Below, in pieces: positions 47,880 through 58,029 of a stretch of 64,000 nt of DNA; the first letter of the stretch is position 1, and each line of letters opens with the position of its first letter. The stretch is from the NCBI GenBank assembly GCA_001692895.1, contig KV748210.1, positions 868,001-932,000 of the forward strand, written 5' to 3'. The translations under genes were made by a program, and so were the position numbers. The stretch is from Cenococcum geophilum 1.58. Its lineage: Eukaryota; Ascomycota; Dothideomycetes; Gloniales; Gloniaceae. Below the pieces are notes generated by a model. The model did no database searches, was not told where the DNA came from, and saw only the letters and a program-made list of their open reading frames with translations.

Positions 47880-48376
47880 ATATATTCGCTAAATTTAATT
47901 AGCCCCCTTTAGGGGTCAGGCGGCTAGTTCTGGGGACTAGGATCTAGTATAGATAGAACTACTTCCCTAGGGGTCAAACCTTTAATTACACCCTCTTTAT
48001 AAATACAGATCTCCAACATAAAGGATAGCCCTCTTTAGATAATTATATAGTAGCTATTAAAGTTTACTCTAGGCCCTTGCCTTATTTACGCTTAACTAGT
48101 CCTTATATTATCCGAGTTAAGGGTTCCGCGAATAAAGGCCTTAATATAGTGGATGTTATTCTTCCTATAGAGGGAAATAATGATTTCTTCTTACTTATTA
48201 AAGGGAAAGCGGTTAAATAGGCCGAAAGTAACTCTTTTTCTTACGGGACGTACCTTATTAAACCCACCACCTATAAGAAGCTCTTAACCCTTAACCATTT
48301 CTTTAAAGAGCTTAGTAATGATAATTTACTTACTTATTTCCATTCACTAAATAGTCTTATAGTAGAAAAGTGCTAA
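47880..48376 (+). pseudogene. Unknown gene family F, copy 2
   Basis: The plus frame reads RPLPYLRLTSPYIIRVKGSA, VDVILPIEGNNDFFLLIKGK, AVK, TAG, AESNSFSYGTYLIKPTTYKK and LLTYFHSLNSLIVEKC before TAA at about 48,376. Blocks align with copy 1 (IKG-A-KWAE, KLL-L/F, then a helical end). Protein identity between copies looks low, so the duplication predates decay. Function unknown. Confidence 0.5.
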
Positions 48377-48379
48377 GGG

Positions 48380-49040
48380 TCGGTAAGAGATTTGTTTTAA
48401 GTAAGATCTCTATTCTCTATAACAAAATGCAAGCTGCATAAGCACCCCGTATATTTCTAAAATTAAACCTTAATCGTCTGTCTATACTCATGCTCATTTT
48501 ATACTAATAAGAACTTAGGCACCCTTATAATATTCGCGGAGCTATAAAAGGTACCTTCCCGGTTACTTTAGTCCACAGATGCTTTCACGGTATATATATA
48601 TCGTTTCACGGTCTTTTTGCCCAGAGTACGGCGCCCAGTTTTATCGCAATTTCCTACTTTCCCATTCTACTACCATAGCATATGTGATTACACTCAAGTT
48701 TACTATAAGTGTACTTATCTTCAATATATAGTAAGAGCTTAGTATATAAAGTACCAGGAGACGTATAAAGGATACCTAACAAATGTGGTTGCAATATAAA
48801 AAAGGCTCTTATTATTTATACGTAGCTAACAATCTATCTAGCGAGTACCGGCTTAATAAGAGCTGCGGTAAGTTGACCGTCTATTCTAGAGACCAAGACT
48901 GATATAAGGATTCCTAGGTACAAAAGTATCTTATTCCAACCGTTACATTTCTTAAAGACTTAGAAAATAATACCTAAAAGCTATTCAGAACTAAAACCAC
49001 CCGCATTTGCTTATACTAACTTGTAAAGTAATAAGTCCAG
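48380..49040. other. Decayed DNA grading into the GC-richer island
   Basis: No coding frame recognised. TpA density falls sharply near 49,030. Confidence 0.4.
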
Positions 49041-50090
49041 CCTTTTCGCCTTTAGCAAATACTTGAATGAGATTACTGCCTCTCTATCGCCGGGGTTTCT
49101 TCCAGCTCTTCTATGAGTCGACACAGCTTACATACACTTTCGCATGGCCGGCTTATTTTCGATGACGAGGTTTTCCGAAAAGTAAGCGACAGACACGCGC
49201 ACTCTTTCTCCGCTAATGCCCGTCCAAACCCGCTTTTCGCTTCTGTCGCGGAATCGCGGAACCCAAAATATGCATATTTCGCTCTTCGCCCTTAAAAGAC
49301 AAGGGCTCCGCACCAACAGTCCCCCGCACTTCCTCAACGCGACGATACAGACATGGTCAAGGTTCATCGGGTGTGAAGGAAGCAATAATGGAGAATTCAG
49401 GGAAGGGTAAGTGTTACCTTAGTAGGCGTTGGCAGAGTTAAAGCTGCGGGGCGGGGTCGGCGGGGACGCACGCTAACGCAATCAATAGCGATTATAATTT
49501 GTCCAGTGCCAGTTACGTCGCTCAGCTGCACTGTGATCTCCGACTGGGCGTACCTTCAAAGCGTGCTGTGACGAGCTGCTTTCACCTCGCACGTTGCGTG
49601 TGATGGCCTGGATAAATACTACGTCTTCCCCGCCTTCTCCTCTCTCCTGATAAAATTCTGCTTTTGTTGATCGGAATCGTCTCGTATGTCATGCGTGATG
49701 GTTTACCCTGCGCTTTCGCTACCCTCGTCTGCCCGCCAACATTGGAGAACATGTTCATCATGTGCTTTTGAGACAACGAAGGCAGTCTGCCTGCGCTGAT
49801 TCCTATCTACTACCCCGCCATGGTCCTTATTTCCCCGATCTCCTCATCCCCGCGACGATGCCAATTTGTTCTTAGCTGCCAAATTTCAGAGCTCCCTTGC
49901 TGCCTGACGTCTTAGCCCGCTGAGTGCTGTTCTTATTGCGCAAGACCCCACCTCGGCGCGCGTGACTGCCCCTCAATTCTCATGTCAACTCTCGCGCCAC
50001 GTCATCCCTAAAAATGAAAATCCTGCGGCAACAAATTTACGAGAACCCGAACTGAGGCAGTCAAATTTCTGGACCGCAACAGTGACGAAT
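49040..50090. other. GC-richer, undecayed island
   Basis: CpA and TpG are restored, TpA is rare, and words such as ggggcggggtcggcgggg occur. Frames of 60-85 codons exist on both strands at 49,113-49,776 but overlap one another and resemble nothing known. It may be a promoter or intergenic piece of unique host DNA. No RNA gene seen. Confidence 0.55.
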
Positions 50091-50091
50091 T

Positions 50092-50536
50092 AACTGCTGG
50101 GAGAGATATCACGTTCTGCCGTGGAACCCATAAGCTATATTTCAATAGGGCTGACGGAGGGGATCGCGTTCGGGGAGACCCAGAATGAAAGGGATCTTTT
50201 TATGGGAAAGGTCGCGAAGCGTATTAGGGCCGAAAAAGATGTTCGTACTGCTTATCCCAGATCGCATTCTAGCTAGATGCTGAAAATTTTCGGCAGAATA
50301 ACCTAGACATAAGCGAGCTACCAGAGCCTTTTAGATATAAAGTAACAAGGTATAATAACTTGAAGGATATATGGCTTGAGATTCGGCGTGGCGGAGCATA
50401 TTTTGAGAAGGCTTATAACATCCGCGAAAACGGATCATTCCCCGTCAGTTATAAGGGACCAGGTCTTATATTGCCGAACGCTAAGAAATCTAAATTGGAA
50501 TTTCGTGTCCAAGAAGATTGTTTAGTTGTAGGATAG
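50092..50536 (+). pseudogene. Two open coding fragments, probable exons of a broken gene
   Basis: Fragment 1 (50,092-50,275) is open for about 60 codons without an early ATG and reads AVEPISYISIGLTEGIAFGE then MGKVAKRIRAEKDVRTAYP. Fragment 2 (50,282-50,536, stop TAG) is open for 84 codons and reads FRYKVTRYNNLKDIWLEIRR, GGAYFEKAYNIRENGSFPVS, YKGPGLILPNAKKSKLEFRV. Both have balanced, protein-like composition and little RIP. Fragment 2 may follow a 3' splice site (tttcggcag at about 50,288-50,296). Not recognised; upstream exons are not found. Confidence 0.5.
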
Positions 50537-50539
50537 GAA

Positions 50540-51390
50540 TTGCAAAACTGATCTAATATTGACTAATTTCTCCAAAATATTCATCTATGCTGAAGTTTTT
50601 GCCTTTCGAAGGTGTATTTCCATTTATTCTTCGCCTTTTCCGGCCATCAAAATCTCCGGTGCAATCGATTATGTTTTGATTACAGTCTCCTCTTATGCCT
50701 CCTAATGGATCTGACGGCAACGTACTGGTAGGTACTCCCGGATAAAGTTTGTAGGAATTCGGAACTGAGTTATATCTTATCGGTTATGGAAGATTATCTA
50801 CCATACAGTTAGATAGGTTTTAGCACGTAAAGGGTTGGCGGACCTATATCTCGGGCGAAAGTGCTATGCATCGCGTTATTCATTGCCCAATTCGAATTCG
50901 GCTCTACATGCGAAGTCATATAATTAGCTAGTTGTGTAAGGGAATTATATAATAGGGGATGTGTGTTAGGAATTTATACGTCCGGTAACATAGACGTTAT
51001 GTCATATCTATAGTTATAAGACGCTAATAGGTTACTAGTCGTACTATATAATATAGAAGGGGGGTTGCTATATTTCCGGGTATTGAAAATATCGGAAGCC
51101 CTAAGAGAGAAATATTAGTGCCTAGGAGGATACGTATCTAAGAGTGCACCCTCTACAAGTTATTAGGGCTAGCGCAGTGCTTAATTATAGGGCACTAGAG
51201 TTTTATTAGAAGCTTAGAGTTGCAATTTGTCTAGATATATAATTAAACGAACCATTTGGCACTTGTTGCTTGGTATTCAATACTATAAAGTAATTATTTA
51301 AGCCCTTCTGGCGAGAGATTTCCTAGAGTTCTAAGTTTCCTATAATACCATTAGTCCATCTTCACGACGTTAAGAGAGCTCTACAAACTT
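50540..51390. other. Transition from island to decayed DNA
   Basis: Partly preserved to about 50,900, then TpA-rich again. No coding frame I can support. Confidence 0.4.
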
Positions 51391-51395
51391 GTCGC

Positions 51396-52046
51396 TTAAC
51401 TCTGGACTATCTGGGGTCTTTCTTCTTCTTCTTCTTCTTCTTCGTCGTCGTCGTCGTCCTTCTTCTCCTCATCCTCGTCCCCCTCTTTCTTCTTCTCCTC
51501 GTCCTCTTTCTTATCCCCACCTCCTTTTTCCTAGTGCTTATCAAGCACTAAAAGAGGTTAATTCCAACAATTGATTTTGTTAGAACTTAACATACTCTCG
51601 TAAAATTCCTTCGCTTAACTATCAAGCCCCTCTTTTCTACCAGTTTTATTAATTGCATTTTTTAAACAACTTACTAAGGTATGCGGAAAAGGTTTATCTA
51701 GATAGGGTGACACGGGCCTAAGACGGTTCACCTCCTTATCAGTAACTTTTATGATGTTTTTATCTGGTTTATCTTCCTCTGTAAAACAACTAAGGCGGTT
51801 ATTGGTATACTTTAAGAAAAGATTATATAAAACCGCAAATATCATTTTCTTAAAAAAGTCCCAATTCCAAAGCACATAACATCTAGTCTTTTCAACTCTT
51901 TCAGTCTTAGCCGAGAAGTAGATATCTATCGGTTCCTAATCAACAATCGCTAACCTAACTATCGTTACGATCTGCTTGTGCATCTTATTCTTCTTTAAAA
52001 GGTCATTTTACTTTCCAAACTATTTCTTAAGGTCATTAGCTGACAT
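51396..52046 (-). pseudogene. Pseudogene for a protein with an acidic C-terminal tail
   Basis: ATG at 52,046 and TAA at 51,398-51,396 bound a single minus-strand frame of 216 codons with six internal stops, at positions where Trp or Gln would fit. Readable parts: MSANDLKK, HKQIVTIVRLAIVD, FFKKMIFAVLYNLFLKYTNN, KVTDKEVNRLRPVSPYLDKP. The C terminus is a charged run of Lys, Glu and Asp (51,417-51,510) ending RPQIVQS. The acidic tail is encoded by the TTC/GTC microsatellite. Such tails occur in chromatin and nucleolar proteins, but the family is not recognised. Frame arithmetic between start, the 86-codon open middle and the stop is exact. Confidence 0.65.
51417..51458. repeat. TTC/GTC microsatellite
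   Basis: (TTC)n at about 51,417-51,443 followed by (GTC)5 at 51,444-51,458. On the minus strand it encodes the Asp6-Glu7 part of the acidic tail. Confidence 0.95.
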
Positions 52047-52079
52047 AAGCTCTCCTTCTATTATAGTTATAAGTGCAAA

Positions 52080-52205
52080 ACAAGTTATAGCGTAACGAGT
52101 TATAGCGTAACAAGTTATAGCGTAACGAGTTGTGGCGTAACGAGTTATGGCGTAACGAGTTATAGCGTGACGAGTTGTGGCGTAACGAGTTGTGGCGTGA
52201 CGACA
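52080..52205. repeat. Minisatellite, 15-bp unit, about eight copies
   Basis: gttatagcgtaacga and variants repeat with a 15-bp period just upstream of the start codon of the acidic-tail pseudogene (minus strand). Variation between units is mainly a/g at gttatagcg/gttgtggcg, again transition type. Confidence 0.93.
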
Positions 52206-52234
52206 GTGCGATAAGTATAGCGGCAGGGCGGTAG

Positions 52235-52437
52235 GGCGGTAGCTTGGGCAGGACAGCTAGGGCAGGACAGCTAGGGCAGGACAGCTAGGGCAGGACAGCT
52301 AGGGCAGGACAGCTAGGGCAGGACAGCTGGGGCAGGACAGCTAGGGTAGGATAGCTGGGGCAGGACAGCCTGGGAAGATAGCTTGGGCAGGACAACTTAG
52401 GCAGGACAACTTAGGTAGGACAACTTAGGCAGGGGCG
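52235..52437. repeat. Minisatellite, 14-bp unit, about 14 copies
   Basis: agctagggcaggac and variants repeat with a 14-bp period. Most internal units are identical, showing recent homogenisation or escape from decay. The right-hand units are more varied (aacttaggcaggac). Confidence 0.94.
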
Positions 52438-52439
52438 CA

Positions 52440-53100
52440 ACTTACTTTTCAATCATCCCACTATTACACAGAATGGTGTATATGCCTTTGTATGCAAACC
52501 CCTAATTTACGGAGCTAGTGGCTTAAAACCCTTACTATTGCTAAGCCAACTTAAATCGTGGAAATTATTCGCAAAACTAAGCACTACTATATATTTCTTA
52601 GTGTATAGTTGGCCACCCCCATAGAGCCGGAAATAATGCTTTAGTGTAGTGATATAAATAGATTGGATTAGTTCTAAAACTAATTACTATAAAACGATTT
52701 TAAGCCTATATAGAGTATGGCGCAAAAATTGATTTCTATTTCCTTTTTAAGACTAATAGATACCCTCTATAAGGTCGCTAAAGTTATAGGGCTCTATCGC
52801 CTAAACAACAAAGATTTTAGGTAGTCTATCCCTTAAAGGCCCCCTAAAGCCTAAAACCTCAATTCCTTAATTTTCGAAAGCAGGGGGCTAAAAAGGTGTA
52901 ATTACCAACTACCCTATCCAACTCAATAAACTAATTAAGCTGCCACTCAATTATTTAAAGGCTTGTTATATCCCTACTTCCCCTATTTATAATTAGGGCT
53001 ATCGCATAACTAGGACATATTTACTACGGCATTATACTTCCACTACTACTCTATATATAAGCAAGCACACACGCTAGATATATTACAGTATTCTATTATA
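52440..53100. other. RIP-decayed spacer
   Basis: No confident gene. Fragmentary minus-strand coding-like text near 52,500-52,600 is too short to support. Confidence 0.35.
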
Positions 53101-53265
53101 GTGATCTTTTTAGACTAGAGTAGAGTAGATAGAGTGGATAAAGTATAGAGCTCCAATAGAGCGCCAGTTTACATTTATTAGTTTTAAGCCTAGTACTTTC
53201 CTAAAACTAATAAATATAAACTGGCGCTCCACTAGAGCTGCACACTCTATTATATCTACCCCAAG
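53100..53265. mobile_element. Hairpin element related to the MITE at 26.6 kb
   Basis: Begins tagtgatctttttagactag, the same terminal word as the element at 26,577. Its core is a hairpin: gcgccagtttacatttatta on the left pairs with its complement at 53,200-53,230 around a loop of about 15 bases, 27 of 28 pairs matching, and weaker pairing continues outward to about 53,120 and 53,260. The matching right terminal word is missing, so the element is probably truncated or diverged at that end. Confidence 0.68.
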
Positions 53266-53641
53266 TATTTAGCAAATTTCTATTGCTATTTAAGAATTAT
53301 TAGAAACTGGCAGCTTTCTAAAGCTTAGCATTCCAGCGGGATCTGCTCCTTAGTAGCGAGTAGCATTTATAGAAAAGCGGAAACCTTTCCGTTCGGTTAA
53401 TATATATATCCTAAATATTATCCCTAGAGCCTAATTGATCGTTATAAAAGATCTAACTCGCAAGACCCATTCCTATATAGTGAGGGCCATACCCAACCTC
53501 AAGGCACACCGCTACTGCAGGGGAGGCATTATTCGCGTGTAGGGGATAGGTTGAGGTAAGACTAATATATTGCTTTAAAATTTAAGGGAGTAATCCTTTA
53601 TAATTAATATGGCTCTCTAGTTATAACAAATACCGTTATAT

Positions 53642-55560
53642 TTACTTAGATATATCCATAATCTTCTTGGGATTTATTAGCCAGTAGGGATCCAAAGCTT
53701 CTTTAATGCTTTTTATAATACTAATTGTCTCCAATCTAAGCTCTTTTAGGAGAGATTCTTTCTTCCCTAATCTAATTCTATATTTACTAGTGTAAGTACC
53801 TTCCATCTCTAAAGCTCGATTAACTATATCATTAATGCATTTCTCCACAGCAGCGCGCTCCTTAATATTTTTACCATTGTAGAGGATACTCTTATGGAAA
53901 TTGCCGTCTCTAACATAGCCTAGTATACTTGCCGTAAGTCCTAGATCGTCTATCTCTTTCTTAAAAACCTCTTATATTTTATAAGTATAGTTCTAAATTG
54001 TAAAATAAAGGTGATTGAATCTTACCAATAATATTAGGGAGCCTTAAAAGTAGTACTATAACGTCTATAGACTAGACCTCTATTCCCTCCTTATTATAAA
54101 GCGCTAATATACTCTATAAAGACTCTTTTCTTACTAACCAGAGAGTTTTTTATTCTTCTGCGTTAATAGCAAATTCAAAGTCACTACTTTTATATATCTT
54201 AGCAATTAACTTTACTAGCTTAATATTTTCTTAGGTCTAACGCCACAGTTAATAGGGTTTAGATCTAGGGAAAACGAAGGATATAAAAGGGGGGTTTGCC
54301 GTATACCCCCGCTTTAGTGCCCGAAAATCTGTAATACAGCATTAGCTTTCGCTAAGTAAATTGCAAATTAGTTAACTGACTTAAAAAACATAGTTAGGAC
54401 CTCTTTCCATTTCTTTAAAGTAAAGCCAGATCTATTTATCACACTTATCTAAACTTTGTCTATAATCTCTATTACAGCCACAGGAACGCCTGCCCGTATA
54501 ACCTTTAAGGCTACTACTACCGCATCGCGAATTGTGGGAAATGTAACTATAGTAACGCTGGTTTCTTTAGGGATAACTATAAGTTTAAGCGTAATCTCTA
54601 TGACTAAGCCTAGAGTCCCCTTAGATCCGATAAAGAGGTTTATTAAGTTATAACCTGCGGCAGATTTACTATAGAGATCTTTAGCGAATACATTGCGGGA
54701 AAATTGCTTAGTAGGGCGTACCGTAGGCGTTAACGTGTCTTAACAATAGTCCTATCCGCAAGAATAACTATAAGGTTAATAACCCAATCCTTTATAGTTC
54801 TATACCGGATAATATTAGTACTACTACATAAATTCTAGATATTAGAAAATATATTACACTTAATAAATAGGTCGAAATAAGAGCATACCTACAGCTTGTT
54901 CCTACTATGCCACTAATTCTAGCCTAAGAAAGGTTAACACATAGACTATAATACCTAAGTTGGGCTTACTACGTGGCAGTAAGAATTAAACTTATAGTTG
55001 GGCCAGGATTAATGGGGAAGAAAAGCCCGGATTTCTCGGCCTTTTTATTAAGAGTTATCCAACGGACCCTAGGTTGGACAATAATATCCATACTAGAATA
55101 TGCAGGTTAGCCGTAGCGTTTATAGATTAAGATATAGGTAGCGCTCGCTTACTCGTCCGCATTTAAAGAAATTATTTTATCTATATTGGTGAAATCAATG
55201 CTTATGCCCCCGTAAGGAGCGGAAAAATTAGCTTTTAAACTTAATCCACCCAAATAAGGAACTAAAAATAATGAATATCTGCTGTATAAAGCATTGAAAT
55301 TTGCCAAGACTTACTTATTAGAACGTGGTATTTGTGGCAGGTTTTTGCAATCTAAGAGACCTCTTTAGTTAATTTTAGATACGTAATAGCAACAGGTAGT
55401 TAATCAATGTTAATAGACGACCACTCAGAGTGACCGTGTATAAGGAGATCATTATTATCCGTGCTAATAGCATCTTCCCCAAGCAGGTATCGCAGCTCAT
55501 TAATGGCCTGCGGGAAAAATTTAGCTTTAAAAGTCTATACACCCATTTATTTCAACGTAT
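53642..55560 (-). pseudogene. DLD1: D-lactate dehydrogenase (cytochrome) pseudogene
   Basis: A decayed copy of the FAD-dependent mitochondrial enzyme that oxidises D-lactate to pyruvate and reduces cytochrome c. On the minus strand, N to C: ELRYLLGEDAIST and HGHSEWSSINID near 55,450-55,500; YGGISIDFTNIDKIISL near 55,200; SGLFFPINPGPT near 55,020; AAGYNLINLFIGSKGTLG near 54,620-54,670 (FAD-binding fold); TFPTIRDAVVVALKVIRAGV near 54,520; and the C-terminal GLGKKESLLKELRLETI near 53,770 ending DPYWLINPKKIMD. The GEHG/GIGKKE region has TYTSKYRIRLGKKE, so the conserved His/Gly residues are lost. Stops are TAG/TAA. The mitochondrial presequence, right of about 55,560, is unreadable. The length of about 1.9 kb fits a full-length enzyme. 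Confidence 0.92.
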
Positions 55561-55569
55561 TACCTTCTC

Positions 55570-56045
55570 TATATCCCTTTTATTTGCATAACTAGGAACC
55601 GCAGAGTTACGCCATAGTAATTAAAATCGCAAGCCCGTATTATTGGCTCCGTAAAGGTAGGCAGAGGGCCCTGTAAAGGCAGTAAGGAGAACTACTTTTC
55701 TAGCTGTCTAGAAGGGTTTCTGGCCGATTATTAGCTTTCCGTGCTAAGTCGCGGCAGATTAACTTTAAGTAACCCCCCGCTTTAAAGCGGAGGTTAAGAA
55801 ACTCAGTAGGGGCCTCGCGGCGCGAAATATAATAGAGGACAAAATCTAGGTATAAAAGGGCGGCTCTAAGGTAGTAGAGGGTCCATATAAAGATGAGATT
55901 TAGTAGTAGCAGCGGCAGTTATTATAAGCTATTATTGTCGACGCTGTAGCGGGTCTAAGAGAAGTATAAAGAACTAGTAGGCCACTGGGATCTATAAGGT
56001 ATTTATGGTAGAGACCCACGACGTAAGTAAAGAAGAGGGTTAAGT
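55570..56045. other. Partly decayed DNA, end of the AT-rich domain
   Basis: Mixed sequence that would hold the 5' part of the D-lactate dehydrogenase copy. No clear frame. TpA density drops at about 56,045. Confidence 0.4.
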
Positions 56046-56950
56046 TATTTGTGTCTATATGCAACTAGCGTAATTTCGCAGCATGCATGAAGCGGGGACG
56101 GAAAGTTCAGAACTAAAGTGGCCTCGAAGTACCCGCAGTTCCATTCTAGGGCGAACCAATAATTTACTAATAGTGCGACTTTCTCCTCGGCTGATGCGCC
56201 AATTTTTTCGCTGGCAAAATGTAAGAAAGGCTGCTTGAAAGGCTGTGCGTGAAGGATCAAAAGCAATCGCAAGCCCACCACGGCTCACCCATTGCAGTGA
56301 CGACTCAGCATCGACTTCTGCTAGGTATGTATCCTGGCAGTCGTCGCATCAAAGGCGGCAGGTGCATCGCTGAGTTGCGTCAAGCCGCTTTGCCCACCAC
56401 GATGCAGCTGCAAGAATTCCTGCTTCTGTTGTGGCGTTCCCACTGGGAACGGGGACATGGGCCCGGAAACGATCACCTTTGGTGGCGCGCCGCCTCAAGA
56501 AGTTCTTTGGGTCTGTAGGCTGCCACGTATCCCAACCTCACGCTTCCTGGGCCGTGAAGGTAAGGCTGCTTGTGACTTATTGTACGTGCGGGTAAGATAC
56601 TAAGAGGGAAAGGGGCGAAGGAGAAATAGTGTGAAAGGCGTACGGTATCTCCATAGCCGAAAAGTCACGCTTTCATTGCTGGCCATTGTGCTAAGGGATT
56701 CATGGAGCTGGAATAAAGAGTGAAATACAAGTCGACGTATGGGCAAACTTAAGTGACTTGATTATCTGTAATCACTGCAGCCTTCGAGAGAGTTATTTCA
56801 CAAAGTTCTGTAGATCCTTAAGGACCAGCCACAGGTTTAAAAGTCCATACTGGCTCCACAAAAGGCGAATGCGGGCCATCGCCACTAAAGTTTCTCAGTC
56901 ACCTAGCACTTATTGAACAACCCAATTCGATCCCGGGGCGTTGTGCTTCA
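56045..56950. other. GC-richer block with unassigned frames
   Basis: Undecayed DNA. An 89-codon plus-strand frame at 56,249-56,518 and two overlapping minus-strand frames at 56,045-56,288 occur; none resembles a known protein and they conflict with one another. I treat this as non-coding or as a remnant. Confidence 0.4.
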
Positions 56951-56954
56951 CATA

Positions 56955-57213
56955 TATTGAACTGACAATGTAGAATGAGAACTCTGTTTATTAAAGAGGG
57001 CTCTAGAAGCTTTCTATATATATAGGTAGGTGACAAATAGACTAACGACGTAGTCGTCAGTCAGTCAGTAATTGGTAATAGAAATAGGTAATAAGACATT
57101 CGATAAGACATTTAGTTATAAGTTAAGAGACGCCTAAGACAAAGCTCGTACAGACGATCTAGGTCTTCAGACAGTAGTACGATGGTGGTAAGGAAGTCCG
57201 ATTCAGGTCGACA
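56955..57213. mobile_element. Solo LTR with 5-bp target duplication
   Basis: A 259-bp segment flanked by ACATA at 56,950-56,954 and 57,214-57,218. It starts TATTGA and ends GGTCGACA. If the second base was originally G (TG to TA is the RIP change), the ends are TGTTGA...TCGACA, near-perfect short inverted ends as in LTRs. Internally it shares actctgttta-ttaaa with the Copia LTR at 60,896-61,090 (actctgtctattcaaa). No internal retrotransposon region adjoins it, so it is a solo LTR left by recombination. Confidence 0.72.
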
Positions 57214-57219
57214 ACATAC

Positions 57220-57427
57220 TATGCAAGCCATGATCATCGAAAGTCCCCAAAAGCTCCGCACAATCGACCGAAATCACCCAAAGTTCTCCAAAGGTCCCAA
57301 AAGTTCCTGACAAAAGTTCCTTCACACAGCCTTGTCAGCATGTTCTCTCCCCTACCCGCCCACCCGCCTTGCATCCTAAAGCTACGCCCGAGTTACCGAG
57401 GCCGAAATACAGCCGCTCATTCATAAT
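57220..57427. other. Spacer with an aaagttcc-type short repeat
   Basis: Between 57,239 and 57,325 the words aaagtccccaaaag, caaagttctccaaag, gtcccaaaagttcc and caaaagttcc recur irregularly. It lies between the solo LTR and the 3' end of the Zn2Cys6 gene. No coding function seen. Confidence 0.5.
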
Positions 57428-58027
57428 TCACACAGGCAGACGGAATCTGCACCAAGACCCAGGATCATTACTATCTTCAGGCTGCGGAACGGTCTCAGTA
57501 CCAGGTATGTTATCAGTACGAGGAGCGTTTTCAAGACCGTCAACTTTGTCAGCTACACTCTCAAGGCCGTCTAATACCTGCATCATTGTTCGGTCTTGCC
57601 TACACGCTGTTAGCGCCTGTGTAATGTGCGATGAGTGCATCTCTTACCTAGTTGGAGGAACGTCCTTATAGGCGCATTCATACGCGTTGTCTTTGCAGAA
57701 TTGGCATGGACTGTTTTCACCACACTTCTGTTTGCGCTGGCGGCAATTGTTAAAAGCCTACGAGTAGGTTAGCAAGGCAGCGTTCTAGCTTCATCGCTGG
57801 TACCTGCCCCGAACTTGCTTCCTATAAGGACACGGTATAACAGGCGCTTGTGTGTAGGCTTGGTTTGTGCTCATTGGCGGTGCACCGTACTGTTCGTGGG
57901 GGTTTAGGATTGGGTAGCCGTTGCCGTTGTGATGATGTTCAAGGTTGATATACACCGGCTCAGGTCCCTGGGGAAAGCTCACGGAAGTGCCATAGCCCGG
58001 CAGCCGGTTGGGGTTTGAATCTGCCAT
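57428..58027 (-). pseudogene. Broken Zn2Cys6 transcription-factor gene
   Basis: Three exons on the minus strand. Exon 1 starts MADSNPNRLPGYGTSVSFPQ at 58,027. Exon 2 (57,757-57,648) carries the fungal zinc cluster: NCRQRKQKCGENSPCQFC, then KDNAYECAYKDVPP. Exon 3 (57,599-57,428) reads QDRTMMQVLDGLESVADKVD and stops at TGA. Intron 2 (57,647-57,600, 48 nt) has GTAAGA, CTAAC and TAG. Intron 1 ends at 57,758 with CTAAC 10 nt before its TAG; its best donor (GTACCA at 57,803) leaves the zinc cluster one base out of frame, while GTTCGG at 57,814 keeps it. The first zinc-ligand Cys is Phe (AFNNC). Only about 165 residues remain, far short of a typical family member with its middle-homology domain. DNA binding is known for the family; this copy is probably dead. 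Little RIP. Confidence 0.75.
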
Positions 58028-58029
58028 AG

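Noticed and set aside
56920..56950. tRNA-like B-box (attcgatcccgggg) next to the solo LTR
   Set aside because: No matching T-stem, acceptor stem or anticodon arm could be folded upstream.
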